Below, piece by piece: positions 63,030 to 64,000 of a stretch of DNA of 64,000 nt. The translations under genes and the position numbers were made by a program. Source of the DNA: Microbacterium sp. (GTDB lineage Bacteria > Actinomycetota > Actinomycetes > Actinomycetales > Microbacteriaceae); NCBI GenBank assembly GCA_017306415.1, contig JAFKIL010000003.1, positions 620,001 to 684,000 of the forward strand, written 5' to 3'. Under the pieces are notes generated by a model. That model worked only from the letters and a program-made list of their open reading frames with translations. It ran no database searches and was not told the origin of the DNA. The stretch's first letter is position 1. Each line of letters begins with the position of its first letter.

Positions 63030-63686
63030 TCAGGAGCGGACGAGCGCGACGGCCTGCGCCCGATCGCGCACGCCGAGCTTCGCGAAGATCGCGTTCACGT
63101 GCGACTTGACCGTCGAGATGCCGATGAACAGGCGCCCCGCGATCTCGGCGTTGCCGAGGCCCTCGCCGACGAGCACGAGCACGTCCGCCTCGCGCGGCGT
63201 CAGCTCGGGGAAGCGCGCGATCAGCGCGTCCGCGGGGGCCACGGGGGCGGATGCCGCGGCCGTCGCCGCGCCGACGATGCGGGCGCCGACCTCGGCGGCG
63301 AAGGTGGACTGACCCCGCGCGACGGCGCGGACCGCCGCGGCGAGCTCGGACCGTCCGGCTTCCTTCGTCAGGTAGCCCCGCGCACCCGCCCGCAGCGCCG
63401 CGAGGATCGAGTCGTCGTCGGCGTACGTCGTCAGTACGAGGACGGCCGTGCCCGGCACGTCCGTCACGATCCGCGCGGTCGCGCCGACGCCGTCGAGTCG
63501 CGGCATCCGCAGATCCATCAGCACGACGTCAGGACGCATCGAGACGGCGAGCGCGACCGCCTCCTCGCCGTCCGCCGCGGAGCCGACGACCGCGATGTCG
63601 GGCAGCAGGTCGAGGACCGTGACCAGGCCGTCGCGGACGATCGCCTGGTCGTCCGCGACGAGCACCCGGATGATCTCGTCGGTCAT
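63030..63686 (-). CDS. NarL/LuxR-type response regulator, 218 aa
   Basis: The receiver has acidic Asp12-Asp13, phosphorylation site Asp58 (VVLMDLRMP) and Lys109 (LTKEAG); the LuxR helix-turn-helix is LTPREADVLVLVGEGLGNAE followed by STVKSHVNAIFAKLGVRDR. It overlaps the histidine kinase stop as ATGA, so the two are one pair. Target genes cannot be read from the window. Confidence 0.95.
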   Translation of the reverse strand: MTDEIIRVLVADDQAIVRDGLVTVLDLLPDIAVVGSAADGEEAVALAVSMRPDVVLMDLRMPRLDGVGATARIVTDVPGTAVLVLTTYADDDSILAALRAGARGYLTKEAGRSELAAAVRAVARGQSTFAAEVGARIVGAATAAASAPVAPADALIARFPELTPREADVLVLVGEGLGNAEIAGRLFIGISTVKSHVNAIFAKLGVRDRAQAVALVRS

Positions 63687-64000
63687 GAGACGTCCGCCCG
63701 CACGCCGACGACGAACCGCCCGTCGCGGACCCCGGCCTCCGCGGCGCCGCCCGCGAGGCCGGCGAACCGCTCGCGCATCCCGATCAGGCCGTAGCCGCCG
63801 CCGGCGTGCGCGGGGGCGGATGCGGCGACGGGGTTGCTCACGGTCAGGGACACGACGTCATCCTGCCAGGCGAGCCCGACCTCCACGGGCTGCCCCGGTG
63901 CGTGGCGACGCGCGTTGCTCAGCGCCTCCTGCAGCGCCCGCTCGAGCGCGCCCGCCGCCGCGGAGGGCAGCGTCCGCGCGATCCCCTCCGTCCGCAGGGT
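63683..64000 (-). CDS. Sensor histidine kinase, C-terminal part (cut by window edge)
   Basis: The frame is open to the right edge; 105 residues of the catalytic domain remain. The N box is ALQEALSNARRHAPGQPVEV and the G box is GGGYGLIGMRERFAGLAGG, as in the NarX/DesK-type kinases that pair with NarL regulators. The start lies outside the window. Confidence 0.9.
   Translation of the reverse strand, partial: TLRTEGIARTLPSAAAGALERALQEALSNARRHAPGQPVEVGLAWQDDVVSLTVSNPVAASAPAHAGGGYGLIGMRERFAGLAGGAAEAGVRDGRFVVGVRADVS

Overview
The window is a high-GC actinobacterial chromosome segment, most likely from the family Microbacteriaceae and probably Microbacterium or a close relative. This is inferred from the strong GC bias, frequent GTG/TTG starts, tightly overlapped ribosomal-protein genes, the infA-rpmJ-rpsM-rpsK-rpoA-rplQ order, and the style of RpoB/RpoC and EF-Tu. 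No database search was possible. Nearly all of the translation and transcription core lies on the minus strand, so the natural reading direction is from 59 kb down to 5.8 kb.

Layout, left to right. At 0-5.8 kb are the end of an rmlD-like gene, a 56-aa membrane protein, an EEP-family hydrolase, truA, and a plus-strand pair (acyltransferase-SGNH and FUSC). At 5.8-22.6 kb (minus) are the alpha, spc and S10 ribosomal operons (rpsJ through rplQ), with secY-adk-map, a membrane-anchored DsbA-like protein and infA-rpmJ within them. At 23-28.5 kb are a small Rv0909-like protein and an AglEFG-like sugar ABC transporter (solute-binding protein plus two permeases, no ATPase), with a divergent LacI regulator and operator palindromes. 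At 28.5-33.2 kb (minus) is the str operon: rpsL, rpsG, fusA, and then tuf as its own unit.

At 33.3-47.5 kb (minus) is a cluster coupled mostly by 4-nt overlaps: a Ser/Thr kinase, a 1982-aa Ig-like/FN3 surface protein, MoxR ATPase, DUF58, a transglutaminase-like membrane protein that has lost its Cys and His, a DUF5684-FHA protein, and a tail-anchored protein with tandem DDTELSARR-type repeats. I read it as a membrane-associated phosphothreonine signalling and surface-assembly module. It is the most unusual system in the window. At 47.6-51.4 kb are small membrane proteins and lipoproteins, including a convergent pair of four-cysteine paralogues.

At 51.6-59 kb (minus) are rpoC and rpoB. Diverging from the rpoB promoter is a plus-strand DUF4062-STAND ATPase-TPR protein that could be a defence or signalling protein. 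The right edge holds a GDPD-like protein with an altered metal motif and a NarL-type response regulator overlapping a truncated histidine kinase.

No tRNA or rRNA genes, CRISPR arrays, insertion sequences or integrases were seen. Small-scale structure includes five strong sigma-70-like promoters (before infA, rpsJ, rpsL, rpoB and the STAND gene), several perfect-stem terminators, and a recurring short palindrome with GGATGCC/GGCATCC arms in intergenic sites.
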